Assembly: GCA_958510875.1 (NCBI GenBank)
Contig: OY294070.1
Location: 117,842,703-117,906,702, forward strand
Direction: 5' to 3'
Origin: Endomychus coccineus
Lineage: Eukaryota > Arthropoda > Insecta > Coleoptera > Endomychidae
DNA: 64,000 bases
The translations under genes and the position numbers were made by a program. Positions 1 through 10,419 of this stretch are shown piece after piece; within the stretch, counting starts at the first letter, position 1, and each line of letters opens with the position of its first letter. The notes below the pieces were generated by a model that was not told the DNA's origin, did no database searches, and was given only the letters and a program-made list of their open reading frames with translations.

Positions 1-659
1 TTGAAAAATTGAAGAATTTTTAAATATTATAAATTCGGAAATAATCGGCTTTGGCGTACTGTGGAACAGGTGGAAACAAGCTGTGCAGAATGGAAATTCA
101 GAACCTCATCGTGAACATCTATGAACTGACGTTGTTGGAGGCTTCTGTTTGAAATAATAGATTCCATTTACTGACGAATCAATGACATATTTGAGAATTT
201 GAAATATCTGAAACTTCTTGTATATAAAAGTTTATTAAAATTTTATTAATGAAAATTTCACAGCTGAATTTTTTAAAATTTGGACTGGGTGTAGCTCAAA
301 AATTGCTATTTGTGGACTTGATCCAGTTCAACTTTGAACCCCTCATATTTTGAAGTTAATATAATCACGTCAAGTTTTCATGAGAGACAGCCCATAGATC
401 GATGAATCACTATCACAGCTCAGAGTGTCTATGTCTTACCACAAATTATCCCCTAGCAAGACAGATAACTCTCACATGATATACAGCTGATACATTGACA
501 TTCACATAATGTCGGTGACAGACCATTCCATAACATAGATATATCCCTTGCCAATTCAAATAAACTGACATGACATAGGGTATAATTTTACGCCTTTTCA
601 CCATTTTATCTGTTTCTACTAATTTAAAATATATATACTTTTTTTATATTAAAACTTGA
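1..659. other. no gene recognised (downstream Mtp intron)
   Basis: No open frame or RNA gene is supported here. It lies between Mtp exon 4 and exons beyond the left edge, so it should be intronic for the minus-strand Mtp gene. Roughly 540-620 weakly resembles 61785-61860 (both have CCAATTC.AATAAACT followed by a T-rich stretch), suggesting a shared element tail. Confidence 0.5.
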
Positions 660-1380
660 TCGGGGCTGCTGTGCGCTCCGACGATATCGCAGAATTCGCG
701 CCAGAAAAATTAGTCAGTTAACCGAAGCTACTTGTCCCCAGCGGTCGGTAAGTATCTTCAGGTTCGTGTGCCCTAAGTAGTCTTATTGAACACATAATGA
801 CTACTTTCTGCATACGGTCTATCAAAATCTGTGCCGACTTCTTACAGGCCGGAGTGATCTTCGAACTCGAACGCACTGAAGACCGAATTCCGCCCAAAAC
901 ACCGATGATCAGAATCACTAATACGACCTTATGCCCTGAGTATAGCCTGCGGAGCTCGAACCGGAGATCTTGATACTTTGTCCATTTATCCTCCTCTTTC
1001 AAGACTATGTTCTTCTCTGCCGGAGCAGAGAATTCAATGACATACATAGTGTTGGTTAGTTCAGAGAGGAGGACAACGTCAAGCCTATTCGCTTGTTAGG
1101 ACCTGACGGTCGGAAACGGGTAATTCCAGTGGAACTGGCATTTTTTGTTTCCGACAACGGACTCAACACCTCCTGGCATGTAAAGTCCCACCTCCGTTCG
1201 AGTGCCTTAGATGGTAATACAGCACCCGTAGGGCCGCATTATGGCGATGGATGTACGCCGAGGCTGCTTTTGCTGGACATGCCGACAACAGGTGGAAAAG
1301 CGTCTCAGGCTCCTTTCGACAGGCTCTGCAGGAGAAGGTTGAAACTCGAGGTCGCCCTCTAGTTGGCCTTCTTGACTAAT
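660..1380 (-). mobile_element. R2-superclade LINE, 3' fragment with endonuclease-domain remnant
   Basis: Read on the minus strand, this encodes the C-terminal part of a site-specific type (R2/R4-like) non-LTR retrotransposon polyprotein. The upstream part reads LYHLLSACPAKAASAYIHRH, typical of the zone after the reverse transcriptase. Then come several frame breaks and an open segment (1047-718) beginning MYVIEFSAPAEKN, followed by KWTKYQDLRFELRRLY. In R2-type elements a restriction-like endonuclease occupies this place, and VIEFSAP fits its acidic beta-strand. The copy is 5' truncated and has stops and frameshifts, so it is dead. The same family, plus strand, is at 58480-59660, with clear nucleotide similarity around 59290-59640. 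Clade assignment is from recalled family features. Confidence 0.75.
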
Positions 1381-1404
1381 GTGAAATCCAAAACCAAGTT
1401 CTTC

Positions 1405-1482
1405 CGCAGTTTTTGGTGTTGCCTTAACGATAAATGAAATGCCCGCAGTTTTTGGTGTTGCCTTAACGATAAATGAAATGCC
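1405..1482. repeat. two exact 39-bp tandem copies
   Basis: The unit starting CGCAGTTTTTGGTG occurs at 1405 and again at 1444 with no visible difference. It lies just outside the R2-type LINE fragment. It is either a recent slippage duplication or an assembly artefact. Confidence 0.85.
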
Positions 1483-1724
1483 CCCACACTCACCATTGAG
1501 TCATAGCTTATCACGAAATCCCTGAAACGCTACAAACTGATTTTTCGAAATTCAGATATCAAAGTGAAAAAGTTAAAACGTAATCGGTTTTGACGTTTTT
1601 GAAAACTCACTGTGTGTTGTAAATATGAAAGTTTATTTTTGAAGTTGCTACCCTTGCTCGAAATGTAACCGCACGCCACTGTAATAATAAAATGATGTTC
1701 ATACTAATTGTTCTATTCTCTTAC

Positions 1725-2001
1725 CTTCTCAGTCTTATTTAATAACTCCAACCTGTGCACCATTGCACTAGCCGTGAGTAAAATTGTTTCGTTCACTTTG
1801 CCTGGTATATCAGAATTACTTTCATATTTGTTCATCAGGTCCTCGATAATATTGGGATTTGGATGAGTAGCCATAGATAATGCCCATAAATATCTTTCCA
1901 ACAGATCAACTAGGCTTTCTTCGTTAAAATCTAAGGTTTGTATTACTGCGTCATGACTTCCTGCAGTTTGCACGTATCCCAGAACATCGTAAAGTTGATG
2001 A
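1725..2001 (-). CDS. Mtp: Mtp exon 4 (microsomal triglyceride transfer protein large subunit)
   Basis: This exon begins after TTCTAG and ends at GAGAAG before GTAAGA. It enters in phase 2, joining the AT left by exon 3 to form Ile, and leaves in phase 0. Its roughly 92 residues include HQLYDVLGYVQTAGS, SLVDLLERYLWALSMATHPN and a helical stretch ending AMVHRLELLNKTEK. This is the helical repeat of the large lipid transfer (vitellogenin_N/LPD_N) module, where MTP contacts protein disulfide isomerase. The coding sequence must continue left of the window: about 458 residues are encoded here, whereas family members have around 850-900. No frameshift is seen. Confidence 0.85.
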
Positions 2002-2552
2002 CTAGAATAATAATTAAGGAACATAGCGAAATTATTTTAGAAATTATAAATTGATATCATGGAACTAACAACGTCTATATTTCTCGAGATATTTGGGAAA
2101 AGTTTTTTTTCGCGACCTTGGACCTCGCATAACAGCCCGTGGTTACAAATTTAATTCCTGGACTATAGATGGGTCTGTCTCTCTCATATGCTCACATTAA
2201 TCTTATAAACCGCTACATTTGACTCAATCTGTATAACACAAGTGATGAAACACAAAGTAAAATGGGTTTTATTATATGACTATGATAAATTATCACAAAA
2301 TAAAGGGTTCCCCATCGATTTTTTGAAATCTATATTCCTCCAAAAAAGAATCTCACCAAATAGAATTTCGTTTCAACTCGGTGTATCTGTCTGGTTGATG
2401 TAATCGCGGTACGTAGGAAAAAAATAGAATCATCCAAATTCTGGATTGAGTAACTCCTCCTTTTTTGGAAAGTCGGTAAAGATAAATATTTATTTGTATA
2501 AAAGATAGATCCTAAATATTCTCGTATCAATTATAAAAAGAATTTATAATTT

Positions 2553-2630
2553 TAAGCTATTGCATATAGCTTTTATCGCGGGCTTGGAGCGCGGCGACCG
2601 AATCAAGAAATTCCGTAACGAACAATAATG
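2553..2630 (+). repeat. Helentron end-like repeat, first copy
   Basis: About 75 bases, starting TTAAGCTATTGCATATAGC and running through GACCGAATCAAGAAATTCCG, recur at 2931-3018 with few differences. The second copy contains an extra 9-base TTGCATATA step. The two copies bracket a 300-base unrelated block. Confidence 0.8.
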
Positions 2631-2639
2631 TAAGACCTA

Positions 2640-2930
2640 AACACCTAACACGTGTCAAATTAATTAATTAATTTGAAGTTTCTAAAAGTGAGAAATTTCG
2701 CTATTTTATACGAATGTTATAACACTCTAGCGCTTTAGACTCCGGGATTTTCACGTGGCCTATCGGAATTAGAAGGTTCGAATTATCTAAAAACATAATT
2801 GCATGAACTCCAGACGTCCTATGTAATTAGCTACGAACGAAATCATTTTGACATATGCCTCTAGGTGTTTGCTACGCGTCAGTTAGAGTTTATACGTTAG
2901 ACGCGCGTAGCAAAGAGTACCTGTTTCTAT
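2640..2930 (+). repeat. dispersed repeat shared with 30840-31255
   Basis: This block starts with CACGTGTCAAATT and contains TTTGAAGTTTCTAAAAGTG and ATAATTGCATGAAC. It aligns in the same orientation and order with 30840-31255, including GTAATTAGCTRCGAACGAAA and a GCGTAGC..GAGAGTACCT end. Here it is framed by two copies of the Helentron end sequence. No coding potential is seen; its class is unknown. Confidence 0.7.
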
Positions 2931-3018
2931 TAAGCTATTGCATATATTGCATATAGCTTTTATCGCGGGCTTTGAGCGCGGCGACCGAATCAAGAAATTC
3001 CGTAACGAAAAATAACAG
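2931..3018 (+). repeat. Helentron end-like repeat, second copy
   Basis: This is a near-identical repeat of 2553-2630, with an internal duplication of TTGCATATA. It leads directly into the Helentron endonuclease remnant, so this copy is probably the native one. Confidence 0.75.
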
Positions 3019-3150
3019 GAACTCGTTTATGTTGCGCTCTCTCGGGTGACTAATATTGAAAAATTGTATATCACGACAAAAAACGATAATTCTACATTCA
3101 AGTTTTATAATAATCGAAGGCAAGCTGCATCGGCTGCATCTTTGTTGCAA

Positions 3151-3945
3151 GAATTCAAAAGACTGCCTTTAAATAGTGTTCAGACGACAGCTCAAAGTGT
3201 CTTAAGATTTCATCAGTAATAGAAATGGCATTTCAATAATGACTTTCAATTGCCAAAGTCTAAATAGTCACAAATAAGATTTACAAGATTCAGTTACGAG
3301 ACAAACAAATGTGTTATTTCTTACCGAAACTTGCATGGCGCATGATAATCCGATTGAAATACCTAATTTCAATTGTATTGTTCAATTCGAACGAGATACT
3401 GTTCCAAAAGGTGGGGTAGCTATTTATCAAAATAATAATAATGTAACTGATATTATGACTCCGAATATTGAAATAAATATTGCACACGTTAGCGATGTTA
3501 ATGTTAGGCGCTCATTTGTTGGAGATATTTGTGCGTGCTTATGCAAACTTAGAAATTGCCTACACATAGTCATGGTAGCAATTTACATTTCTCCGAATCC
3601 AAAATTGGACGAGGTAGAGCATTTTATTCATCGCACTTTACTGGAGTACACTGAAGAAGAGTCGAAAATACTTGGTACAAATGGTAATAAATTTCCACTT
3701 ATCTTGGCTGGCGATTTCAACATCAACTTCGCTGATAAAAAATCAGAGCGGTTGACAACTTTTCTTTCGGAAGAATTGAATTTGAAAATGAATAATGATC
3801 CACAAGAATCCACAACAAAATATGTGACCACCATTGACGCGGTATTCTCCAGATATTTAGAGGATATCAAGTCTCAAACCTATGTCTCTTATTTCAGTTA
3901 TTCAGTTACCATAAACCTATAGTTTCAATGATAACAAATTCCTGA
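3151..3945 (+). pseudogene. Helentron-type AP-like endonuclease (EEP fold), decayed
   Basis: The domain belongs to the endonuclease/exonuclease/phosphatase fold. The first part (3151-3310) reads EFKRLPLNSVQTTAQSV and then TFNCQSLNSHK with in-frame stops. An open frame from 3311 follows: LFLTETCMAHDNPIEIPNFN, then GGVAIYQN, then MVAIYISPN, PLILAGDFNINF (catalytic Asp-Asn pair) and TTIDAVFSRYLE. After YFSY an 8-base tandem duplication (TCAGTTAT/TCAGTTAC) shifts the frame; beyond it the expected YHKPIVS continues in another frame to a stop at 3943-3945. It is therefore not functional. Such domains are fused behind PIF1-like helicases in insect Helentrons; the helicase part is missing here. A CR1-type LINE endonuclease is the alternative, but the wording of the motifs favours Helentron. 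Confidence 0.75.
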
Positions 3946-4344
3946 ATAACCTACATGTATTGTAAGATAATAAAAATATTTTAAACGATATTAACTTCTC
4001 ATTTATTCAATAAAAGAAAAAAATTTATTTTCTTATCGGTCACAACGCTGAAAAAGTGTAACTTGAATTAATATCAAAGAAAAAACTTGAATTAAGATAT
4101 CAAAGAAAAAAAAATACTGAATAAATTAAAAAAATAAATAATTATAATTGCATAAGTTGAGAAAAAATGCTATGCAATAGCTTTACCGCGGCAGTCCCCG
4201 AGTGCCACACGTATCTTTTTTTTCATAAATAAAACCATTCCCAAAAAAATCAGGTTATTCTGCAAAATCCCCTCGCAATATTTCATCCTACATTCGAAAT
4301 CCTTTTCGTAGAAGTGCTGGTGGAATTGGTATGTAAAACATTTA

Positions 4345-4955
4345 TAGCGGTATTTTTGTATTTTTTTTTAATACTTTGACTACACGAGGGGGAAATCTAT
4401 AATGTTCGAAGAACATCGTGTGAACCAGCGAGCCAGCGGTGGAATGTCGGGAGACGAGATGGGCATTCGAATTTTTCTTGAAGGTTCGGAGGTCATATGC
4501 ATAGGAAAATCGCTTACGAGGCAAATAGCTTCATAACGCTGATCGTTAGAAAAATGAAGTCTGGCAGGAAGAAGTTCGTAGATCTCGAGCTTGACAATGA
4601 AGGGGTGACTAGTTTGAGCTCGTCTAGTCAGCCTATCTGGAATCTATCATGATGGAACAACAGATTACTGATGAACACTGATTATGGAAATATCTATAGA
4701 AAAGGGAGAGATCTCTCACCTTTATACGATGTTCTAGAGAGGTCAATGAAGTTGTAAGTATGACATCATCAATCAAAATGATGGAATTCAAGAGCTTCTG
4801 CGTATGTTTGGGACCCGAACTCCAAACATGTGAACAGAACTCCAGGCCATGTCGAAGCTGTGCTTTTTTTATGAGGAGTTGCTGGGATGTAACGTAGCTC
4901 TTGGCATGGCATACAAAATCAAGTTTTTGTGAAGTGGTTTTCTCAATGGACCTCA
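4345..4955 (-). mobile_element. Jockey/CR1-like LINE, 3' end with reverse transcriptase tail
   Basis: The minus strand encodes the last part of a LINE ORF2: LRHGLEFCSHVWSSGPKHTQ, then LIDDV, SLEHRIKVRDLSLFYRYFHN. Beyond 4633 the frame breaks, and the remaining DNA to about 4345 matches the 3' end of another copy at 53115-53490, including the final CTCGTGTAGTCAA on the minus strand. It is 5' truncated, with stops. It sits inside Mtp intron 3 in the same orientation as Mtp. Confidence 0.75.
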
Positions 4956-5283
4956 CATGAGGGTGCTGTTGGTGGAACGAGGATGTGGGAGGGCGACAAT
5001 CTTAAGCTTTCGCCCTTCCTTGAAAATATCCTAGATGCGATGCTGAACGTGTATTATCGAAATGGTGCTCAACCATCAAGCAATATTGGTAAAATGCCAA
5101 AGTCGAACTTGCCACAATAAAACTGGAGGAATATTCATGTCGCAATAAAGTCTTATTTAAGAACACAACAACAAATTTATAAATTCTAACGGCAATCATT
5201 ACACGCTCGCTGAATGTTAAATATATATGGAACATTAAATCAAAATAGTGCTTAAAATAATCTAAATAAGCGCACCTACTTAC

Positions 5284-5900
5284 ATAATTTTGGCGTTTTT
5301 CTTGGCCTTAAGTGCTTTCTGTATATCATCTTTTGTGGACTTCCTTGCTACAGTGACTAGCCTCACGAAGCTTTTGGCGGAGGTCACACCTCCCATCGAT
5401 GAGGCATTGAGTTGGTCCCTCACCTCATTCACAGTAGTGAAGAACGGATTAACAACATCGTTTGCAATCACCTCTCTGTCGGTTTTTAATGATTCCTGAG
5501 TATATAAATTTCCCTGAGAGTTGAAATTATCGATAACCTCCTTAGCTGTCGACCCGCTTACTATTTTACCGGTGTCGGTTTTACTTTCTACGAACGTTAG
5601 AATTTGCTCTGCATCTATTTGATTGCCCAAATCTTCGTTAGCGGCTACGTACATTTGATGTTGGTCTATTGACTTTATAGATGTGAAGTAGGTATGGGGA
5701 GAATTCAGTTCAAAAGTGGTGGTTCGGATTGACTTGACTGTGGTTCCCAGTACAATACTGGGATTCTCCAGATACGGGTCCTCTGCTGAAAAACAATTGG
5801 TTTTCGTCTTCTGGACTACATGTGGATGGCGTGAACTATATGCCACTGTACATGTACCAGAAGCGTCTGTTTCTTGTATCTCCCCATCGGTTAATTGAAA
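5284..5900 (-). CDS. Mtp: Mtp exon 3
   Basis: The exon starts after CTGTTCAG and ends in ATTAT before GTAAGT, entering in phase 0 and leaving in phase 2. It encodes about 205 residues. These include FQLTDGEIQETDASGTCTV, which matches the conserved 'EIDASGKC' segment of large lipid transfer proteins including the Cys, then SIRTTTFELNSPHTYFTSI, IDAEQILTFVESKTDTGKIV and FVRLVTVARKSTKDDIQKAL. This is the end of the N-terminal beta-barrel and the start of the helical domain. There are no internal stops. It is the longest Mtp exon in the window and the best support for the assignment. Confidence 0.9.
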
Positions 5901-5986
5901 CTGAACAGAGAATCAATTGATTAATTACCATTTTGGATCTTTAAAAAATTCATCTGGGAAAGTACCTGATTATAAACAATTTTATA

Positions 5987-6266
5987 GTTTCCGGATGGAT
6001 TCCGCGTTAAAATGGCACGACTTGAAGCCGATTTTTCGCCAACCATTACAGGTGGCATCCTGACATCTTCAGGGCCTGCTTAAGGCTTGAACTGGAACTG
6101 ATTCATCTGGTTTTTGGCGATATTTATTGGAGGAAAAAACCATAACGCTACACAGTTGTTTGCCTTTAATCCGGTGGTTAACTTAGCTCTGTCATTTGAC
6201 CCTGCCGTTGTGTCATCATGTGCGAAGTGGAATTTTGGAGGATGAATTTCCAAATGTTGGTAAGGT
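5987..6266 (+). repeat. left arm of ~280-bp inverted repeat
   Basis: This arm pairs with the reverse complement of 6619-6894. Shared blocks in order are TTTCCGGATGGATTCCGCG, GCCAACCATTACA, CAGGGC.TGCTT, GCCTTTAATCCGGTGGTTAA, GCGAAGTGGAATTTT and TTTCCAAATGTTGG. Identity is clearly below 90%, so it is old. The first codons read FPDGFR in both arms. Confidence 0.75.
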
Positions 6267-6319
6267 AATATCCTGAGTCACGGTTTATATTATTTAGAAT
6301 GTTTTAGAATTTCTGTCGA

Positions 6320-6560
6320 TTCAGGAACTTTTAGTTTAGAGCTCGCGCTAGATCCTAGTATTTTCGAAAAGGTTAGTGTCAAACTTGTGTTCCGCAAGTG
6401 CAGATCTACTGGTGTTACGAAGCCTTGTACAGCGCTCATGTTTTTTCATACGAATAGCTACTGTACGATGTGTTTTACCAGTGTAAGTTTTACCGCCAGC
6501 ACAGGAAACACTATAAACACCTCCTAAATGAAGAGGAGGAAGAGGATCTTTGATAGGTTT
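6320..6560 (-). pseudogene. Penelope-like element GIY-YIG endonuclease fragment
   Basis: On the minus strand an open stretch reads QFYKPIKDPLPPLHLGGVY, then SVSCAGGKTYTGKTHRTVAI, RMKKHERCTRL and SALAEHKFDTN. GVY..YTGKT..R....KKHE is a GIY-YIG nuclease signature, found at the C-terminus of Penelope-like retroelements. The reverse transcriptase part is absent. The fragment lies in the spacer between two inverted repeat arms (5987-6266 and 6619-6894). Confidence 0.75.
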
Positions 6561-6618
6561 GTAAAACTGAGATAGTTTTGGAAGTTACAAACATTCTTGA
6601 AGCGATAGATATCTAAAC

Positions 6619-6894
6619 CTTCCCTTCCCAACATTTGGAAACCTATCCTCAAAAATTCCACTTCGCACATGATCACACAACGGCATGGTCAGGTGCCAGA
6701 ACGGAATTAACCACCGGAATAAAGGCAGTGAACTGTGGAGCGTGAAGGTTTTTTCTCACAATAACTACCGCTACAGAAATAAGAAGAATAAGTTTCAGTT
6801 CAAGCTTCAAGCCTGCCCTGAAGTTGCCACTTGTAATGGTTGGCAAAACATCCGCATCAAGTCGTACTATTGTGCCGCGGAATCCATCCGGAAA
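6619..6894 (-). repeat. right arm of ~280-bp inverted repeat
   Basis: This is the reverse-complement partner of 5987-6266. An 88-codon minus-strand frame (6939-6673) runs through this arm and reads FPDGFRGTIVRLDADVLPT. The left arm keeps related wording (FPDGFR, ARLEADFSPTIT) with stops. The similarity is at protein level too, but I do not recognise the product. Confidence 0.7.
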
Positions 6895-7939
6895 CCAAGA
6901 ATTATCAAGATTAGCTTTCCGCGGAAGTCTACTATTCAAGATAACAATTTTATATTATTAATATCAGAATGAAGTTCGTTAAAGATGTTATTTAGCCTCC
7001 ATTAAGAGGGTTATTTTCGAAATAATAAGTTATTATTATGATTGATTGACAAAAATGAGTTTTCTATTCCGCAGCGCTTATTAGTCCAGTCAAGAAGGCT
7101 TTTTACTATCAATTTTTTTTCCAGTAAATGATTTTTAATGAAATTTGGGTTCCTGAAAGGTCCAGGATAGTAGACTGCTCTACTCAATCATTTGAAGAGT
7201 TATTGACTAAACTGTTCTAACCTACGAAAAAAAAAGTTAACAAATAGAAAAAGAAAGGTACACATGGATTTTCGTGTTACAGCTCTTTTAAAACTTAGGT
7301 TGGGGAGGAACCTTAAGTGAAAAGTGCCGTAAATATATTTTAAAATGATTGGAGCTTGTTAGCTCTTCTTTTAAACAATTATTTTACAAGGAATATGGAG
7401 GAAAATCAATTTTAATTTATTTTGAAAGGGCTGTAACTCGAAGAGCATGCTTTTTTTCAAAAAAACTCTAAATTAAATGTATTTTTTTTAGGGCAAAATT
7501 CATATACAGCTTGTCCCATAATAAACTTCAGGGGGCTCCTGAAGATGATATTTTCAGAACATTTCAGAAACGCCATATAACATATAATAGAATATTTTGT
7601 TTTATCGAAAAACTGAACTTTCTATGCCCAATATAGTGGATAAAAATTAATTCAAAATTTCATGCAGGAGTGTATAAAATAGGGTACGTAAGCGGTACCA
7701 AGTTTTTGTATGCAAATTTTCCACGATTTAACCACGGATTATGAATATTTAGTCAATCAAATGTGTCATCTGATAAAAATATTAATATTTCCTAATTTTT
7801 CTTCTTCCAACCTTAGATCGGTGATTCTTTGACATATTCTTCATATGAATAATTGTCGCCTATAATGACAAGGTTGAAGAAAAGGCCAGCATGAAAAAAA
7901 TTGTCCGAACTGATTTGAAATTATGTATATCTCACTTAC

Positions 7940-8143
7940 TTGAAATAGACTCGCAATTCCTTTCTTCAGATTCAAAAATGAGATAGACTCTCCTTTTGGT
8001 AGTATAATTTGTTCTATTTTCCCACCATTCCATGAGACCAAAAACGGTTTGCTGCTGATTTCCTTCAGTAGCGATGTATGATGCACGAAACCATCTGGGC
8101 TTGGAGCTTTCCTGGATTTGATGTTCAGTTTGGGACTCCTCAA
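7940..8143 (-). CDS. Mtp: Mtp exon 2
   Basis: Sixty-eight complete codons, phase 0 at both ends, between acceptor TTTCACCAG and donor GTAAGT. It encodes LRSPKLNIKSRKAPSPDGFV, then SKPFLVSWNGGKIEQIILPK and LKKGIASLFQ. Joined to exons 1 and 3 it gives a continuous reading across the N-terminal barrel; the run 'KSRKAP...GFV' and 'LNLKKGIASLFQ' is typical of MTP and its apolipoprotein relatives. Confidence 0.88.
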
Positions 8144-8984
8144 CTGGTGAAATAAAACCAGATGTTATTAAAATTATTCATTTAGGAGATTATATATAAA
8201 TTATTTATTCAGTGTTTCATTTATAGACCAGATGTAATCAGGATTGCAAAAACATATTTTCGTATCTTCATTCACCAAAATAAAATATATCTAACTACTG
8301 AACAATTACAAGTGCAAATACAATTAACATCTTATAAACAATGATAAGTAAATAAATAGTGAATGTTTTGAAAGGATTCAAACAGCTATATTCAAAACAC
8401 ATGTTATGGTAGGAGCTCATGAAAAACAATAATACAAATAAAAAAATTAAATCAATGGGATTGAGCGTAGAAATGATAGGATTGAGAGAACGGAAATAAG
8501 TATTTAATGAGAGAAGTGGGTATGTCATATCACTCTATAATGAAAGCACCTACGGTTTTCAGTAACAATAAGGTATAATTTTATTGCATGGAAAAATATT
8601 TATAAAACTTAATTGCGTTTTTACTTATTATATGTTCAAGCACGTTTAATAAAATCCACGTTGTGAGAATAGCAAAATCTAGTTTCTGATAGGCTGCTCA
8701 TGACTGACCAGAATATCAGAATATTATATTATATGACGCTATTAATGGAGATCTGGCAACGATTTTGAATAGTCCAGGCAATAAGCACGGAAAAAGACCA
8801 TAATAAAAAAAAAATAGTAGGCTAGAATTTCAAAATTTTTTTTTCATTTTGTTCCTAATACCCCACAGATCATTCATGACTATCAAGACCGCGGGGATCG
8901 ACCTTCCTACCCCCTCAAAGCGGGGTTTCAACCCCTCAGAGGAGCATTCTTATAAAAACAGTCCAAAATGAATGAATTAAGAGC

Positions 8985-9852
8985 CGAAAATGACCCCTAG
9001 TATGTTTTTTGGGTCGCTGATTACGATTCCTCAGTTAATTTTCTCCGAAAACTCCCTCCAGATGGGAAATGTGGAAAATTTATATATAACTTATAAGTTT
9101 GTTGCAAAAATGACCTCTAGTAGATTTTTTGGGTCGCTGATCACGATTCCGCTGTAATTTTTCCAAAAAAAGTCTTTCCAGATGGAAAATTCGGAAAATA
9201 TGAGATTTTCCTAGGACGTTCGTGAATAATAAAGTATAACTTTGTTGCAAAAATTACCTCTAGTAGGTTTTTTGGGTCGCTGATCACGATTCCGCTGTAA
9301 TTTTTCCCAAAAACGTCTTTCCAGATGGAAAATTCGGGAAATATGAGATTTTCCTAGGACGTTCGTGAATAATAAAGTATAACTTTGTTGCAAAAATTAC
9401 CTCTAGTAGGTTTTTTGGGTCGCTGATCACGATTCCGCTGTAATTTTTCCCAAAAACGTCTTTCCAGATGGAAAATTCGGGAAATATGAGATTTTCCTGA
9501 GACGGTTATGAATAATAAAGTATAATTTTGTTGCAAAAATGACATCTAGTAGGTTTTTTGAGTCGTTGAACACGATTCCGATGTTATTTTTCCCAAAAAA
9601 CTCTCCAGATGGAAAATTCGTTAAATTTGAGATTTTCCTGAGACGGTTATGGATAATAAAGTATAATTTTGTTACAAAAATGACCGTCAGTATGTTTTTG
9701 GGTAGCTGATCACGATTCCGCTGTTAGTTTTCTCGGAAAACTCCCTCCAGATGAGAAATTTGGGATTTTCCATCTGGAGAGAGTTTTTTGGTAAAATAAC
9801 AGCGGAATCGTGATCAACGACCCAAAAAACCTACTAGGGGTCATTTTTGTAT
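8985..9852. repeat. tandem array, ~143-bp unit, ending in an inverted unit
   Basis: A phrase beginning TGACCTCTAGTAGGTTTTTT recurs at 8991, 9111, 9254, 9397, 9540 and 9681, giving spacings of 120, 143, 143, 143 and 141 bases. The third and fourth units are almost identical. Each unit holds GGGTCGCTGATCACGATTCC, then TCCAGATGGAAAATTCG. After the last unit, 9765-9852 is the reverse complement of 9682-9762, so the array ends in a hairpin with arms of about 80 bases. A related phrase (GCGACCCAAAA) occurs in another tandem pair at 44530-44825. Confidence 0.9.
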
Positions 9853-10419
9853 TGTGTAGTCGGCGCTTAGGCCTATTGTTATACAGGGTATTGATTAGAC
9901 TCCAGATTTGGTATATAGCTATATTATAGTAAACGTAGAAACATATATTAAGGAATCCTGCTATTATTATTTCCTTCCTACAATTTATTATCTCAACACA
10001 ATAAGGAGAGACATATCCAATTTCTAATTATTCAATGATTGTTCAGTTAGGTTCTTTTGAATTCTCATTAATGTAATATGTTGTTTGACTTTGAACACAT
10101 TTGTACAGCAGGTGTTTGAACTATTATTACTCAATGTACATCTAGACATGGTGATTTTCATAATCGAAAACACTTGTTCATTGCTGAAGGTTGTTGTAAT
10201 TAACAACTAGGACGCACAACTGGAAAAACATTAAATCTTTTGATGTCGAATTATGTTTACCGAATAAATGACTTGTTAATAAACCTTTCCAACTTGCTAT
10301 GTACGAGGTTTCTTCAAACAGAAACCGCGTTCAATAAAATCTAAGGAATATAACCTTAATTAGGTTGGCTGATTAGTTCTCGTATTATTGTTTATCGAAT
10401 AAAATATAAAATCTATTGA

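Larger units (their letters stand above)
2553..4211 (+). mobile_element. Helentron-like rolling-circle element, truncated
   Basis: The segment combines a Helentron-type endonuclease frame (3151-3945) with terminal-like sequences. The left side has TGCATATAGC.TTTATCGCGGGC (2564 and 2951 regions). The right side has TGCAATAGCTTTACCGCGGC followed by AGTCCCCGAGTGCC at about 4172-4206. Helentrons are Rep/helicase elements that carry an endonuclease downstream of the helicase and end in short GC-rich subterminal motifs. Rep and helicase are absent, so this is an internally deleted remnant. The exact right end, near 4206-4211, is inferred from where the motif stops. Confidence 0.6.
2002..5283 (-). 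other. Mtp intron 3
   Basis: This intron separates Mtp exons 3 and 4. The donor is GTAAGT immediately after 5284 and the acceptor is TTCTAG immediately before 2001, both on the minus strand. It contains a Helentron remnant (about 2553-4211) and a LINE tail (4345-4955), which account for most of its length. The remaining parts, 2040-2550 and 4960-5280, hold nothing I recognise. Confidence 0.8.
5901..7939 (-). other. Mtp intron 2
   Basis: The borders are GTAAGT after 7940 and TTCAG before 5900, on the minus strand. It contains an inverted-repeat/PLE composite at 5987-6894. The part 6970-7900 is AT-rich and shows no recognisable gene or element. Confidence 0.8.

Noticed and set aside
3628..3870. 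Minus-strand frame opposite the endonuclease
   Set aside because: It is the antisense shadow of the Helentron endonuclease frame.
4669..4700. CTGATGA followed by GGAAA as a further hammerhead
   Set aside because: There is no stem II pairing and no stem III or stem I, and the sequence is LINE coding DNA.
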